Positions 1 to 7,047 of a stretch of DNA of 10,192 nt are shown piece by piece. Under the pieces are notes generated by a model that saw only the letters and a program-made list of their open reading frames with translations, had not been told where the DNA came from and did no database searches. Made by a program: the position numbers and the translations under genes. Origin of the DNA: Pseudomonadota bacterium (GTDB lineage Bacteria; Desulfobacterota; Desulfobulbia; Desulfobulbales; JAGXFP01); the NCBI GenBank assembly GCA_030673265.1, contig DAOVJK010000086.1, positions 1 through 10,192 of the forward strand, read 5' to 3'. Numbering within the stretch: the stretch's first letter is position 1; every line of letters starts with the position of its first letter.

Positions 1-131
1 CATTTGGTACAAACTGTGACCTTGATATTCCACAGCAAACCAAAGGTTTAACACACAAGTACAATCAGTTAAAATGACTTTTCAAAAATACTCATGAAAT
101 ATGCGGGCTAAATAACCGACAGAGGCAACAG

Positions 132-326
132 ATGACCTTTTCGTGCAAGAATCACGATTTTGATACCGATATCTGCAAAAAACTTAAGTCCCGATGTATC
201 ATGGGCAGGCGCGGCTGTGTCCTTGAAGGCCGGGTCGCCCTAAGTGAGGAGACAGAAAGACTGATTGCGGAACTGGAAAAAGAACTGGCCGAAAAAAGAA
301 AAGCGAGAGCTGAAGGCCGGAGATGA
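132..326 (+). CDS. Small four-cysteine hypothetical protein (64 aa)
   Basis: Function unknown. The start ATG is preceded by AGAGG at 121-125, six bases away, a reasonable ribosome binding site. The N-terminal half has four cysteines, C5, C15, C22 and C29 (spacing C-x9-C-x6-C-x6-C), with a GRRGC-V-L-x-G stretch around residues 25-32. This pattern could bind zinc or another metal, but that is inference. From about residue 38 the protein is a charged, Glu/Lys/Arg-rich segment likely to form one helix or a short coiled coil. There is no signal peptide or membrane segment, so it is probably cytoplasmic. It lies 327 bases upstream of the kinase gene on the same strand, and no shared function can be shown. 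The ordered cysteine spacing, the ribosome binding site and the sensible amino-acid composition argue that it is real. It could still be a chance frame, since no homologue search was possible. Confidence 0.6.
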   Translation: MTFSCKNHDFDTDICKKLKSRCIMGRRGCVLEGRVALSEETERLIAELEKELAEKRKARAEGRR

Positions 327-653
327 CCAGCAGTTGTAAAAAAATTCACATCTGGCCTGGCAGCATATCAAAACAGGTATTCAATAAAAATCCTGCAGAC
401 TGCCCGATTGCGATGACCAGCAATACTAAACAAGCCAAGCAATTACTCCTGCCTGGATTTCCTCATTATATCCAACTCTGCACTCAGAAAACCTCTTGCG
501 AGCATCTCGGCAAACTTCTACCCAACTCAAATATCATCAAATTTATATTTGCGTAATAATACTATTTTACGATATGGTAGTAATACATTCCCGTACTGCA
601 AAAATCACTTTAAGATCACAACCCTCCCCATTTGACAGGTCAGGTTATATCAC
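327..653. other. AT-rich gap with no convincing gene
   Basis: This stretch separates the small four-Cys gene from the histidine kinase. A 77-codon frame (323-556, +) starts in an ATGA overlap with the stop of the small gene, but its translation shows no recognisable motif and a haphazard composition, so I do not call it. Near the kinase there are two near-identical 10-base direct repeats, GTAATAATAC at 553-562 and GTAGTAATAC at 577-586, 24 bases apart, which might be a regulator site. A perfect TTGACA at 632-637 is too close to the kinase start to serve as its -35 box. No strong sigma-70 or sigma-54 promoter for the kinase was found. Confidence 0.5.
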
Positions 654-3230
654 ATGAGCTTCTTTAATATTTTCACCAGAAGTGAGAAGAATAAAGCGAT
701 TACCGTGGTCTCTCTTGTTGTTATTATTCTTGCCGCAGTCTTTGTCTATCAAGGTATTATGCTCCATAGCAGGACAATTGATCAGATCATTATCAAGGAA
801 GAACAATCTATAGACGCAACGATTACGGGCATAACCCGCTATTCCTTCGCACCGTACAAAGAACGACTCAACAATCTTCTGGCCACCAAAAAAGCCATTG
901 CCAAAACCTTTTTTGACCAGGACAGAGATAAACTCTACGATCAGACCCTACCACTCTATCAGGCCTTAAAACGTGAAAACAAACATCTGCATATAATGCA
1001 TTTCCATCTGCCGGACGGACGCTCTTTTCTCCGCATGCATAATCGGCAAAAATTTGGGGATGATCTAAGCAAGATCAGACCAGCGGTGCAACATGTCCAC
1101 AAAGAAAAAACCCCTTTAACGTGTTACGAAGTCGGCATTCACGGGGCATTTTACCGAATTATCTTTCCGGTTTTTTATCAAGGCTCTTATATCGGAGCTC
1201 TTGAGTTGGGAATCAAGATACATACCTTCATTGATTCCCTCCAAAAACAGCTCTCTGATCCTCTGACCACCTTTTATGTGAGTGAGCAATGGCAAAAGGC
1301 AACCACACCAGGAGAGGGAAAATTCATAGCCTTCGGCGAACACACCATAAACACCCATAATGAGCCTGTTTTCAACCAATTGCCACCTGACCTAGACCTC
1401 TCACGTGACAACCAGCGTTTAACCATCGCCGGCAAGGATTATCTATTGCATGCCTATCCGGTTATTCATGATTTTCAAGGCAAACTGATTGGTGGTTTTA
1501 TAGTATTGCAGGATATTACAAAAGTACTCGTCAATCAAAAAGCCTTTGTTTTTAAAGCGATTATCTTTGCCTGCCTTTTATTGACAATAGCGCTGATCGT
1601 CCTGAACTTCAGTTTTGGCAGGTTAATCGGCAAACTTGAGCGTTCCAGATCCAACCTGAAAAATACGGTTAACAAACTCGGCTTAGAGGTTGAGGAACGG
1701 AAAAAAACAGAAAAGCAACTCTATAATAGTAAAGAAGACTGGGAGAGGACCTTCGATTCCTTCAGTGATCTCGTCACTATCATGAATAGCAAGCTCCAGA
1801 TTATCAAGGCCAACCAGGCAACTTATAAAATGTTCAATGTAGAACCAGGAAGCCTGGATGGTAGATTCTGCTATGAAATTTATGGTAATAGAACCTCGGC
1901 CTGCGACGGTTGCCCAGCCGTGGATACTATTGATAAATACCGGGCAAGTTCCTCCGAAATATACCATCAGAACCTCGACAAAACCTTTTTGGTAAGCACA
2001 TCGCCCATTCCAGATGAAAACGGTGAATATAGCAATATTATCCACATTGCCAGGGATATTACCGAGAAGAAAAGCCTTGAAACCAAATTACAGCAAGCCC
2101 AAAAGATGGAAGCCATCGGCACCTTGGCAGGCGGGATTGCCCATGACTTCAACAATATTTTGACAGCACTTTCCGGTTATACCGAGTTGGTCATCCTTAA
2201 AGCTGGCGATAATGAGGGAATCGCCGACTACTTAAAACGGATCAAAGAAGCTACTGAAAGGGCAACAAATCTCGTAACCCAGATCCTTACCTTCAGCCAC
2301 CGGACTGACCATTCAAAAATGCCGCTACAGGTATCTTTTATTGTGAAGGAAGCTCTGAAACTTCTGCGCTCGTCGATCCCGACCTCAATCGAAATTAAGC
2401 AGGACATCGATAGCCAGGGGATCATTCTGGCCGACCCGACCCAAGTCCACCAGATTGTCATGAACCTTGCGACAAATGCCTATCATGCCATGTTGGAGAC
2501 AGGCGGCACCCTGGGTGTTACCTTAAAGGAAATCATTATTGGCGAGAAAGACAAAATTTCTGAATTTGAAATTACGCCAGGGAAATATCTCCGCCTTGAG
2601 GTGAGTGATACCGGCTATGGCATGGATGAGGAAACAAAGGGGAAAATTTTCGATCCCTATTTCACCACTAAAGAAGTTAACAAAGGGACGGGACTAGGCC
2701 TGGCTGTGGTCCATGGAATCGTTAAAACTCATCATGGTCACATCCATGTTTACAGTGAGCCCGGCCAAGGAACGACTTTCCATGTATATCTGCCGATCAT
2801 TGAAGGCGAAGCGGATAGCCACTCACCTCAAATGATCGAAGAACCTGTTCGCGGCGGCAGTGAACGGATTATGTTTATTGATGATGAGCAGAACATTATC
2901 GACCTGGCCGCTGAAACACTCTCAATGTATGGCTATAAAATCACGAAGTTCTCTGACGGTGTACTGGCGATGCAAGATTTTGAAAAGCACCCGGATGAGT
3001 ATGAACTGGTCGTCACCGACATGGCCATGCCCCACATGACCGGCCTGGAGGTTATCCATAAAATAAAAGAAATCCGGCCCAACCTGCCCATAATACTTTG
3101 CAGCGGCTACAGTGAAATAATTAACAAAGAAAAATCGCTGGCCCTGGGCATTAGCCGCTATATCCAAAAACCCTTGATAATGAATAATCTGGCTAGAGTT
3201 ATAAGAGAATTACTGGATATGGACAGCTGA
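654..3230 (+). CDS. Membrane-bound hybrid sensor histidine kinase (dCache-like, PAS, HisKA, HATPase, REC)
   Basis: Signal-transducing kinase of 858 residues. Transmembrane helix 1 spans about residues 14-37 and helix 2 about 299-320. They bracket a periplasmic sensor (38-298) resembling double-Cache family 3, with a FHLPDGRSFLRMHN stretch at 117-130 followed by FGDDL. A charged, probably coiled-coil linker (about 324-362) leads to a PAS domain (about 363-470) carrying C406, C417 and C420 in a C-x10-C-x2-C-P arrangement. HisKA has the H box GGIAHDFNNIL with phospho-acceptor H497. The ATPase domain has the N box (N604, N608), G1 DTGYGMD (652-658), F box DPYFTTK (667-673) and G2 GTGLGLA (678-684). 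The C-terminal receiver (about 737-855) has acidic D743 and D744, phospho-acceptor D789, S817 and K839. All catalytic residues are present, so it should autophosphorylate H497 and pass the phosphate to D789. A Shine-Dalgarno-like AGGT (642-645) lies eight bases before the ATG, and this start is needed for helix 1. No output regulator is adjacent, so the downstream partner is unknown. The ligand is also unknown. Confidence 0.92.
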   Translation: MSFFNIFTRSEKNKAITVVSLVVIILAAVFVYQGIMLHSRTIDQIIIKEEQSIDATITGITRYSFAPYKERLNNLLATKKAIAKTFFDQDRDKLYDQTLPLYQALKRENKHLHIMHFHLPDGRSFLRMHNRQKFGDDLSKIRPAVQHVHKEKTPLTCYEVGIHGAFYRIIFPVFYQGSYIGALELGIKIHTFIDSLQKQLSDPLTTFYVSEQWQKATTPGEGKFIAFGEHTINTHNEPVFNQLPPDLDLSRDNQRLTIAGKDYLLHAYPVIHDFQGKLIGGFIVLQDITKVLVNQKAFVFKAIIFACLLLTIALIVLNFSFGRLIGKLERSRSNLKNTVNKLGLEVEERKKTEKQLYNSKEDWERTFDSFSDLVTIMNSKLQIIKANQATYKMFNVEPGSLDGRFCYEIYGNRTSACDGCPAVDTIDKYRASSSEIYHQNLDKTFLVSTSPIPDENGEYSNIIHIARDITEKKSLETKLQQAQKMEAIGTLAGGIAHDFNNILTALSGYTELVILKAGDNEGIADYLKRIKEATERATNLVTQILTFSHRTDHSKMPLQVSFIVKEALKLLRSSIPTSIEIKQDIDSQGIILADPTQVHQIVMNLATNAYHAMLETGGTLGVTLKEIIIGEKDKISEFEITPGKYLRLEVSDTGYGMDEETKGKIFDPYFTTKEVNKGTGLGLAVVHGIVKTHHGHIHVYSEPGQGTTFHVYLPIIEGEADSHSPQMIEEPVRGGSERIMFIDDEQNIIDLAAETLSMYGYKITKFSDGVLAMQDFEKHPDEYELVVTDMAMPHMTGLEVIHKIKEIRPNLPIILCSGYSEIINKEKSLALGISRYIQKPLIMNNLARVIRELLDMDS

Positions 3231-3361
3231 CATTCCGCTGGGCTTGTTGCGAAAAGCTGAAAAATCAATCCCGGCAGAACAAAGATTTAGCCTGGCAGCT
3301 TGAGAAAGAGAAAATCCTAGCTGAGTTTTGTGAACATAAGTCAGTTTTATAATCATAAGAC

Positions 3362-3388
3362 ATCAGACCATCGGGCCTGATTTATTAT
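3362..3388 (+). terminator. Probable intrinsic terminator between convergent genes
   Basis: The arms ATCAGACC (3362-3369) and GGCCTGAT (3374-3381) flank a four-base ATCG loop. On the plus strand this gives seven pairs with one A-C mismatch, followed by the T-rich tail TTTATTAT. It would end transcription of the histidine kinase about 130 bases after its stop codon. Read on the minus strand the mismatch becomes a G-U pair and the stem is complete, but the tail there is less T-rich, so it may act in both directions between the converging kinase and DUF4350-like genes. The stem is short, so confidence is moderate. Confidence 0.5.
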
Positions 3389-3396
3389 ACACCTGA

Positions 3397-4185
3397 TCAA
3401 TTGACAATCCCTGCCTGCAGCCAGGCGCTGAGATTCTCTGCCAGCTTAAGATTGCCGTCGGTCAGAAACTTATTCTGAAAAACTGCGTCATCCCCGACAA
3501 TAACAAACTCACCTTTGCCGATTTTACCGGCAACCATGACTCCCAAGGCCATATTCGGCTCCGCTTGGCCCCTGGTGCCATCGCCATTCATATCAGACCA
3601 GCCAACCGGGCTGGTTGCAGCCAGGACTTTGCTGTTGTCATCGAGATTCAGCAACCCCCAGCACCCGTAAACATTGAACCCGTCGAGTCCGGCAGTTAAA
3701 GGATGATTCTCTAGGGTGATCACCTTGAAATTAAGCGGCTTACCCGCAATGAGATTAATCTGGTCCCGAACCGGCGCCCGGCTAACCGCGACCCCGAGCT
3801 GCTTTAACAAAGGAATGACCGGCACCGAGATATGAAGCATCAGACAGAGCCTGCCACCCCTTTGCAAAAAACCGTCAAGAGCTTTTATCTCGACATCGGA
3901 AAATGGCTGAAAAGGTCCGGAAACCATTAGGGCCCCGACATTATCTAACGCTGCTGCGGTTATCCCTCCGATCAGCTTTTTCGGAATCACCCCATTCGCC
4001 TGCATCATCATGGCCAAACTGGAAAGACCCAAAGGTTCCTCACTTGTAAGCAGGAAACGTTGACCATGACTCTGATCAACCAGAACCACCTTTCCGGAGC
4101 CATGGGCCGCGCCAGAACCTGTATTAAGGACCGTAACCAGCAAGAGGCAGAACAGCATCATGCCCGGTTTTCTCATTTCTCTCAT
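3397..4185 (-). CDS. Exported DUF4350-like protein (262 aa)
   Basis: Exact function unknown. Residues 1-27 look like a Sec signal peptide: basic MREMRK start, hydrophobic MMLFCLLLVTVL core, likely cleavage after GAA at 25-27. The mature protein is therefore probably periplasmic. The body resembles the DUF4350 / class I glutamine-amidotransferase-like fold. It has VVLVDQSHGQRF near the start (33-44), a strand-turn pattern ALMVSGPFQPFSDVEIKALD (85-104), and QRGGRLCLML (108-117). A closing GDDAVFQNKFL (231-241) is followed by NLSAWL. I see no amidotransferase catalytic Cys-His pair, so a structural or binding role is more likely than glutaminase activity. Residues 198-209 (D-x-N-x-D-G, ending in E) resemble an EF-hand-type calcium loop, though position 8 is Arg rather than hydrophobic. 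It is the last gene of the minus-strand run, 79 bases after the acyltransferase. AGGTGG lies just before the chosen ATG, and Met4 is a possible alternative start. Confidence 0.75.
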   Translation of the reverse strand: MREMRKPGMMLFCLLLVTVLNTGSGAAHGSGKVVLVDQSHGQRFLLTSEEPLGLSSLAMMMQANGVIPKKLIGGITAAALDNVGALMVSGPFQPFSDVEIKALDGFLQRGGRLCLMLHISVPVIPLLKQLGVAVSRAPVRDQINLIAGKPLNFKVITLENHPLTAGLDGFNVYGCWGLLNLDDNSKVLAATSPVGWSDMNGDGTRGQAEPNMALGVMVAGKIGKGEFVIVGDDAVFQNKFLTDGNLKLAENLSAWLQAGIVN

Positions 4186-4264
4186 GAACCACCTGTAACA
4201 ATAAATTTGCCATTAAGCATACGGCCTAACGTTGAAAGTTTTCCCTGTCAGCCGGTTTGCCGGG

Positions 4265-4945
4265 TCAATGCTCTTTAATTCCGAAATGTCCCCAAACCTC
4301 AGCATAATTTCCCAGAAGTTGTTTTTCCAATTTCAGCCGATACTCTTCAAGCCCCTCTGACTTTAAACCAGAAGGAACAAACAGCGGCTCGCCGGCTTTT
4401 AAAAACACCCGGGCGAATGGTTTGGGCAAGACGGTTCGATCCCAACTTCTGAAGGCAAAATAACGGTCGGCCCCCCAGCCAAAAGGCACGATCGGCGCCC
4501 CTGTTTTACTGGCGAGAAGAACGGCGCCAGCCTGGGCGACAAGAGGTGGCCCCTGGGAGCCATCCGCAACAATGGAGACATTTCGCCCCCCCTTTATAAC
4601 AGCCGAAATCAGGCCTTTGAGAGCAGCAAGGCCCCTCTTGTTTCTTGAACCACGCACCGTCTCAAACCCCAGACTTTCGAGAATTTTGGCTATATATTCA
4701 CCATCCTCACTGGCGCTGACCATTCCAACCCAGGGCAGACTACAGTCAAGGGCCGTGATGTAAAAAAGGCCATGATGCCAGAACGCGGCAATAATCGGTT
4801 GCCCAGCCCGACTGAATTCTTCAATCTGTTCCATACCCCTGACCTCGATCCGGCAGGAAGGGAAAAGAACCTTTGAAATAAACTTATAGATAACAGGCGC
4901 CAGCGCCAAACCTATCCGGTAACTTAAATTTCTCTTTACAGGCAT
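4265..4945 (-). CDS. Lysophospholipid acyltransferase family protein, DUF374 type (226 aa)
   Basis: Predicted membrane-associated acyltransferase that moves a fatty acyl group onto a lipid, by family resemblance. DUF374 proteins are distant relatives of the glycerolipid/lipid A acyltransferases. Seen in order: a hydrophobic N-terminal segment (about 9-28) for membrane attachment, the WHHGLF motif (56-61) supplying the probable catalytic histidine (H57 or H58), SASEDGEYIAKILESLGF (77-94) with the family DGE, VRGSRNKRG (97-105), and the glycine-rich ADGSQGPPLVAQAG block (127-140), which precedes KTGAPIVPFGWG (147-158). The length is normal for the family. Its ATG lies inside the end of uvrB (10-base overlap, ATGCCTGTAA), with AAGGAG five bases upstream, so the two are probably translated together. 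In other bacteria relatives often sit near lipid A/Kdo genes. Here there is none, so the lipid substrate cannot be assigned. Confidence 0.87.
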   Translation of the reverse strand: MPVKRNLSYRIGLALAPVIYKFISKVLFPSCRIEVRGMEQIEEFSRAGQPIIAAFWHHGLFYITALDCSLPWVGMVSASEDGEYIAKILESLGFETVRGSRNKRGLAALKGLISAVIKGGRNVSIVADGSQGPPLVAQAGAVLLASKTGAPIVPFGWGADRYFAFRSWDRTVLPKPFARVFLKAGEPLFVPSGLKSEGLEEYRLKLEKQLLGNYAEVWGHFGIKEH

Positions 4946-6927
4946 TGCAGCTCCTTATTCTTCAGGGCATTAACCAAATCACGAAGACGGGCCGCCTCCT
5001 CAAAATCCAGTTCTTCAGCGGCCCGATACATGTCCTTTTCAAAAGCGCTTATCTTCCGCCGCAACTCATCCAGATTAACAAAATCAACCTCTGGTTCCGC
5101 AGCTTGAAGAACCGGCTCAGCATAATCTTTTTCATAAACCGTCTCCATTATATCTTTGATGGAGGACTTGATCGTAGCCGGGGTAATGCCATGCTCGGCA
5201 TTATAGGCCTTCTGCAGAACCCTACGCCGCTCGGTCTCCGCGATGGTCTTGGCAATAGAACCGGTAATCTTATCGGCATACATAATCACCTTGCCATCGA
5301 CATTACGGGCCGCCCGACCGCAGGTCTGGGTCAAGGAGCGTTCACTGCGCAGGAAGCCCTCCTTATCGGCGTCGAGAATTGCCACCAGCGACACCTCGGG
5401 AATATCCAGGCCTTCCCGGAGCAGATTGATGCCAACCAGCACATTATACTCAAGCCGTCTCAAGTCCCGGATCAGAGTCATCCGCTCCAGGGTTTTGATA
5501 TCAGAATGCATGTATTTGACCTTCACCCCGAGATTATCGTAATAATCGGTGAGGTCCTCGGCCATCCGTTTGGTCAGGGTAGTAACCAGCACTGCCTCGT
5601 GCCGCTCAACCCTCAGGCGGATCTCCTCCAGCAAATCGTCCACCTGGGAAGTCGCGGGCCGCACTTCCACCTCGGGATCGAGGAGACCGGTGGGCCGGAT
5701 AATCTGTTCAACGATCCGCCCTTGGGCGCCAGCAAACTCATGCTCTCCCGGAGTGGCTGAAACGTAGACCACCTGCTGGAAACGTTGGTCAAATTCCTCA
5801 AACCGCAAGGGCCGGTTATCCAATGCCGATGGCAGTCGAAAACCAAACTCGACCAGGGTTGTCTTGCGTGAACGATCCCCCCGATACATACCCCCGACCT
5901 GGGGCACCGAGATATGACTTTCGTCGATGAACAACAGGAAGTCGGGCGGAAAATAATCGAGCAGGGTCGGCGGCGGCTCGCCGGGCTTACGGCCGGTCAG
6001 ATGCCGACTGTAGTTCTCGATGCCGTTGCAATAGCCAAGTTCCGCGATCATCTCCAGATCAAACTCGGTCCGCTGGTTAAGTCGCTGGGCCTCGACCAGC
6101 CGCCGCTCCGATTCAAAAAAGGCCAGCCGCTCCTGCAACTCTTCTTTGATCGTGCCCATGGCGATCTGCAGACGCTCCTTGGAGGTGACAAAATGACTGG
6201 AGGCAAAGATGGTGATCTCGTCCAGATTCCCCAGGACTTCACCCCGCAGGGGGTCGATGATTCTGATCGCATCCACAGTATCACCAAACAGTTCCACCCG
6301 GATCGCCTGATCTTCCTCATAGGCCGGGAAAACTTCCAGCACATCCCCGCGAACCCGAAAAGTTCCCCGGTGGAAGGACATATCATTTCGTTCATAAAGC
6401 ATATAAACCAGCCGCCGTTTGATCTCCTCGACCGGATACTCGGCTCCGACGCGCAGCAAGAGATGCATATCCTTGTATTCTTCGGGAGAACCGAGACCGT
6501 AAATACATGATACCGAGGCGACAATAATAACGTCGCGCCGAGTCAACAGTGAACGGGTGGCGGAATGACGCATCTTGTCAATGGCGTCGTTAATCGCAGA
6601 ATCCTTATCAATAAAGGTGTCGGATTGGGGGATATAGGCTTCGGGCTGATAATAATCGTAATAACTGACAAAATATTCAACCGCATTATCGGGGAACAGC
6701 TCCTTGAACTCCGAAAAGAGTTGCGCGGCCAAGGTCTTGTTTGGGGCCAACACCAAAGCCGGACGATCCAGCTCGGCAATTACTTTGGCGATGGTAAAGG
6801 TCTTGCCGGAACCGGTGACCCCCAACAGAACCTGCTCCCGGGCGCCATCCTTGAGCCCCCGGCAGAGGGTCTCAATGGCAGCCGGTTGATCGCCGGCCGG
6901 GCTGAATTGACTAACTAATTTGAACAT
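4936..6927 (-). CDS. uvrB: UvrABC excinuclease subunit UvrB (663 aa)
   Basis: DNA-damage recognition and helicase-like subunit of nucleotide excision repair. It is loaded by UvrA, verifies the lesion, and recruits UvrC for dual incision. The full set of family motifs is present: Q-motif region SPAGDQPAAI (9-18), Walker A GVTGSGKT (36-43), the DNA-clamping beta-hairpin region YYDYYQPEAYIP (89-100), Walker B DESH (335-338), SATP (390-393), GINLLREGLDIPE (499-511) and QTCGRAARN (534-542). A C-terminal UVR motif (about 622-657, ending EEAARLRDLVNALK) binds UvrC and UvrA. The length is close to the E. coli protein (673 aa) and nothing is missing. The ATG at 6927 matches the usual start: the open frame continues upstream for 21 codons but holds no ATG, GTG or TTG. 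The only SD-like sequence, AGGA, is 15 bases upstream, within an odd hairpin-rich leader. I saw no recognisable LexA box upstream. Confidence 0.98.
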   Translation of the reverse strand: MFKLVSQFSPAGDQPAAIETLCRGLKDGAREQVLLGVTGSGKTFTIAKVIAELDRPALVLAPNKTLAAQLFSEFKELFPDNAVEYFVSYYDYYQPEAYIPQSDTFIDKDSAINDAIDKMRHSATRSLLTRRDVIIVASVSCIYGLGSPEEYKDMHLLLRVGAEYPVEEIKRRLVYMLYERNDMSFHRGTFRVRGDVLEVFPAYEEDQAIRVELFGDTVDAIRIIDPLRGEVLGNLDEITIFASSHFVTSKERLQIAMGTIKEELQERLAFFESERRLVEAQRLNQRTEFDLEMIAELGYCNGIENYSRHLTGRKPGEPPPTLLDYFPPDFLLFIDESHISVPQVGGMYRGDRSRKTTLVEFGFRLPSALDNRPLRFEEFDQRFQQVVYVSATPGEHEFAGAQGRIVEQIIRPTGLLDPEVEVRPATSQVDDLLEEIRLRVERHEAVLVTTLTKRMAEDLTDYYDNLGVKVKYMHSDIKTLERMTLIRDLRRLEYNVLVGINLLREGLDIPEVSLVAILDADKEGFLRSERSLTQTCGRAARNVDGKVIMYADKITGSIAKTIAETERRRVLQKAYNAEHGITPATIKSSIKDIMETVYEKDYAEPVLQAAEPEVDFVNLDELRRKISAFEKDMYRAAEELDFEEAARLRDLVNALKNKELQCL
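4951..4956 (-). promoter_or_regulatory. Ribosome binding site of the acyltransferase gene, inside uvrB
   Basis: On the minus strand AAGGAG lies five bases before the acyltransferase ATG and within the last codons of uvrB. It is the clearest Shine-Dalgarno sequence of the minus-strand run. It fixes the ATG at 4945 as the start and supports translation coupled to the end of uvrB. Confidence 0.75.
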
Positions 6928-6929
6928 TG

Positions 6930-6953
6930 ATTGCGTGGCAATTCCTGAATTGC
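6930..6953 (-). promoter_or_regulatory. uvrB leader with overlapping alternative hairpins around the SD sequence
   Basis: Read on the minus strand, GCAATTCAGGAATTGC (6953-6938) is a perfect inverted repeat. As RNA it could fold as GCAATT/AATTGC around a CAGG loop containing most of AGGA. The next bases ATTGC-CAC-GCAAT (6942-6930) form a second five-pair hairpin that ends two bases before the ATG. The two share the AATTGC segment, so only one can form at a time. The second hairpin would loop out most of the unusually long 15-base spacer and bring AGGA near the start codon. The symmetry is directly visible. A control role is inference, and the first palindrome could equally be a protein-binding site. 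Confidence 0.4.
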
Positions 6954-7009
6954 TATGCCCCTCGGCTATTTCTATGCCCCTTGGGTATTGCTATGCCCCT
7001 TGGGTGCTT
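6953..7009. repeat. Three tandem 19-bp repeats in the thiL-uvrB gap
   Basis: Plus-strand copies start at 6953, 6972 and 6991, an exact 19-base period, with consensus CTATGCCCCTTGGGTATTG. Copies 1 and 2 differ at three positions, and copies 2 and 3 also at three. The first ten bases, CTATGCCCCT, are identical in all copies. The core CCC-TT-GGG is a partial dyad (CCTCGGC in copy 1). The period is not a multiple of three and stops occur in the surrounding frames, so the array is not coding. It could be a regulator array or a short intergenic repeat family. Confidence 0.85.
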
Positions 7010-7047
7010 TTCTCAGTCTTCGTTTAGTTGCGTGAGTATCAATCTTT

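Noticed and set aside
323..556. 77-codon plus-strand frame overlapping the stop of the small four-Cys gene by ATGA
   Set aside because: The overlap suggests coupled translation, but the predicted protein has no motif and an irregular composition, and no good ribosome binding site precedes it. Kept only as a note in the gap entry.
632..660. TTGACA at 632-637 as a kinase promoter
   Set aside because: A -10 box at normal spacing would fall inside the kinase coding sequence, leaving no room for the start codon and ribosome binding site.
4945..5760. Long plus-strand open frame (271 codons) opposite uvrB
   Set aside because: It is antisense to a fully intact uvrB. Long antisense frames are common opposite GC-rich coding DNA. 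The translation has no recognisable domain.
5914..6510. Plus-strand open frame of 198 codons opposite the middle of uvrB
   Set aside because: It is the complement of conserved UvrB codons, including the Walker B region, with no independent evidence of coding.
6928..7047. LexA box upstream of uvrB
   Set aside because: I looked for CTGT-N8-ACAG and GAAC-N4-GTTC type sites in the gap and found none. The palindrome at 6938-6953 does not match either form.
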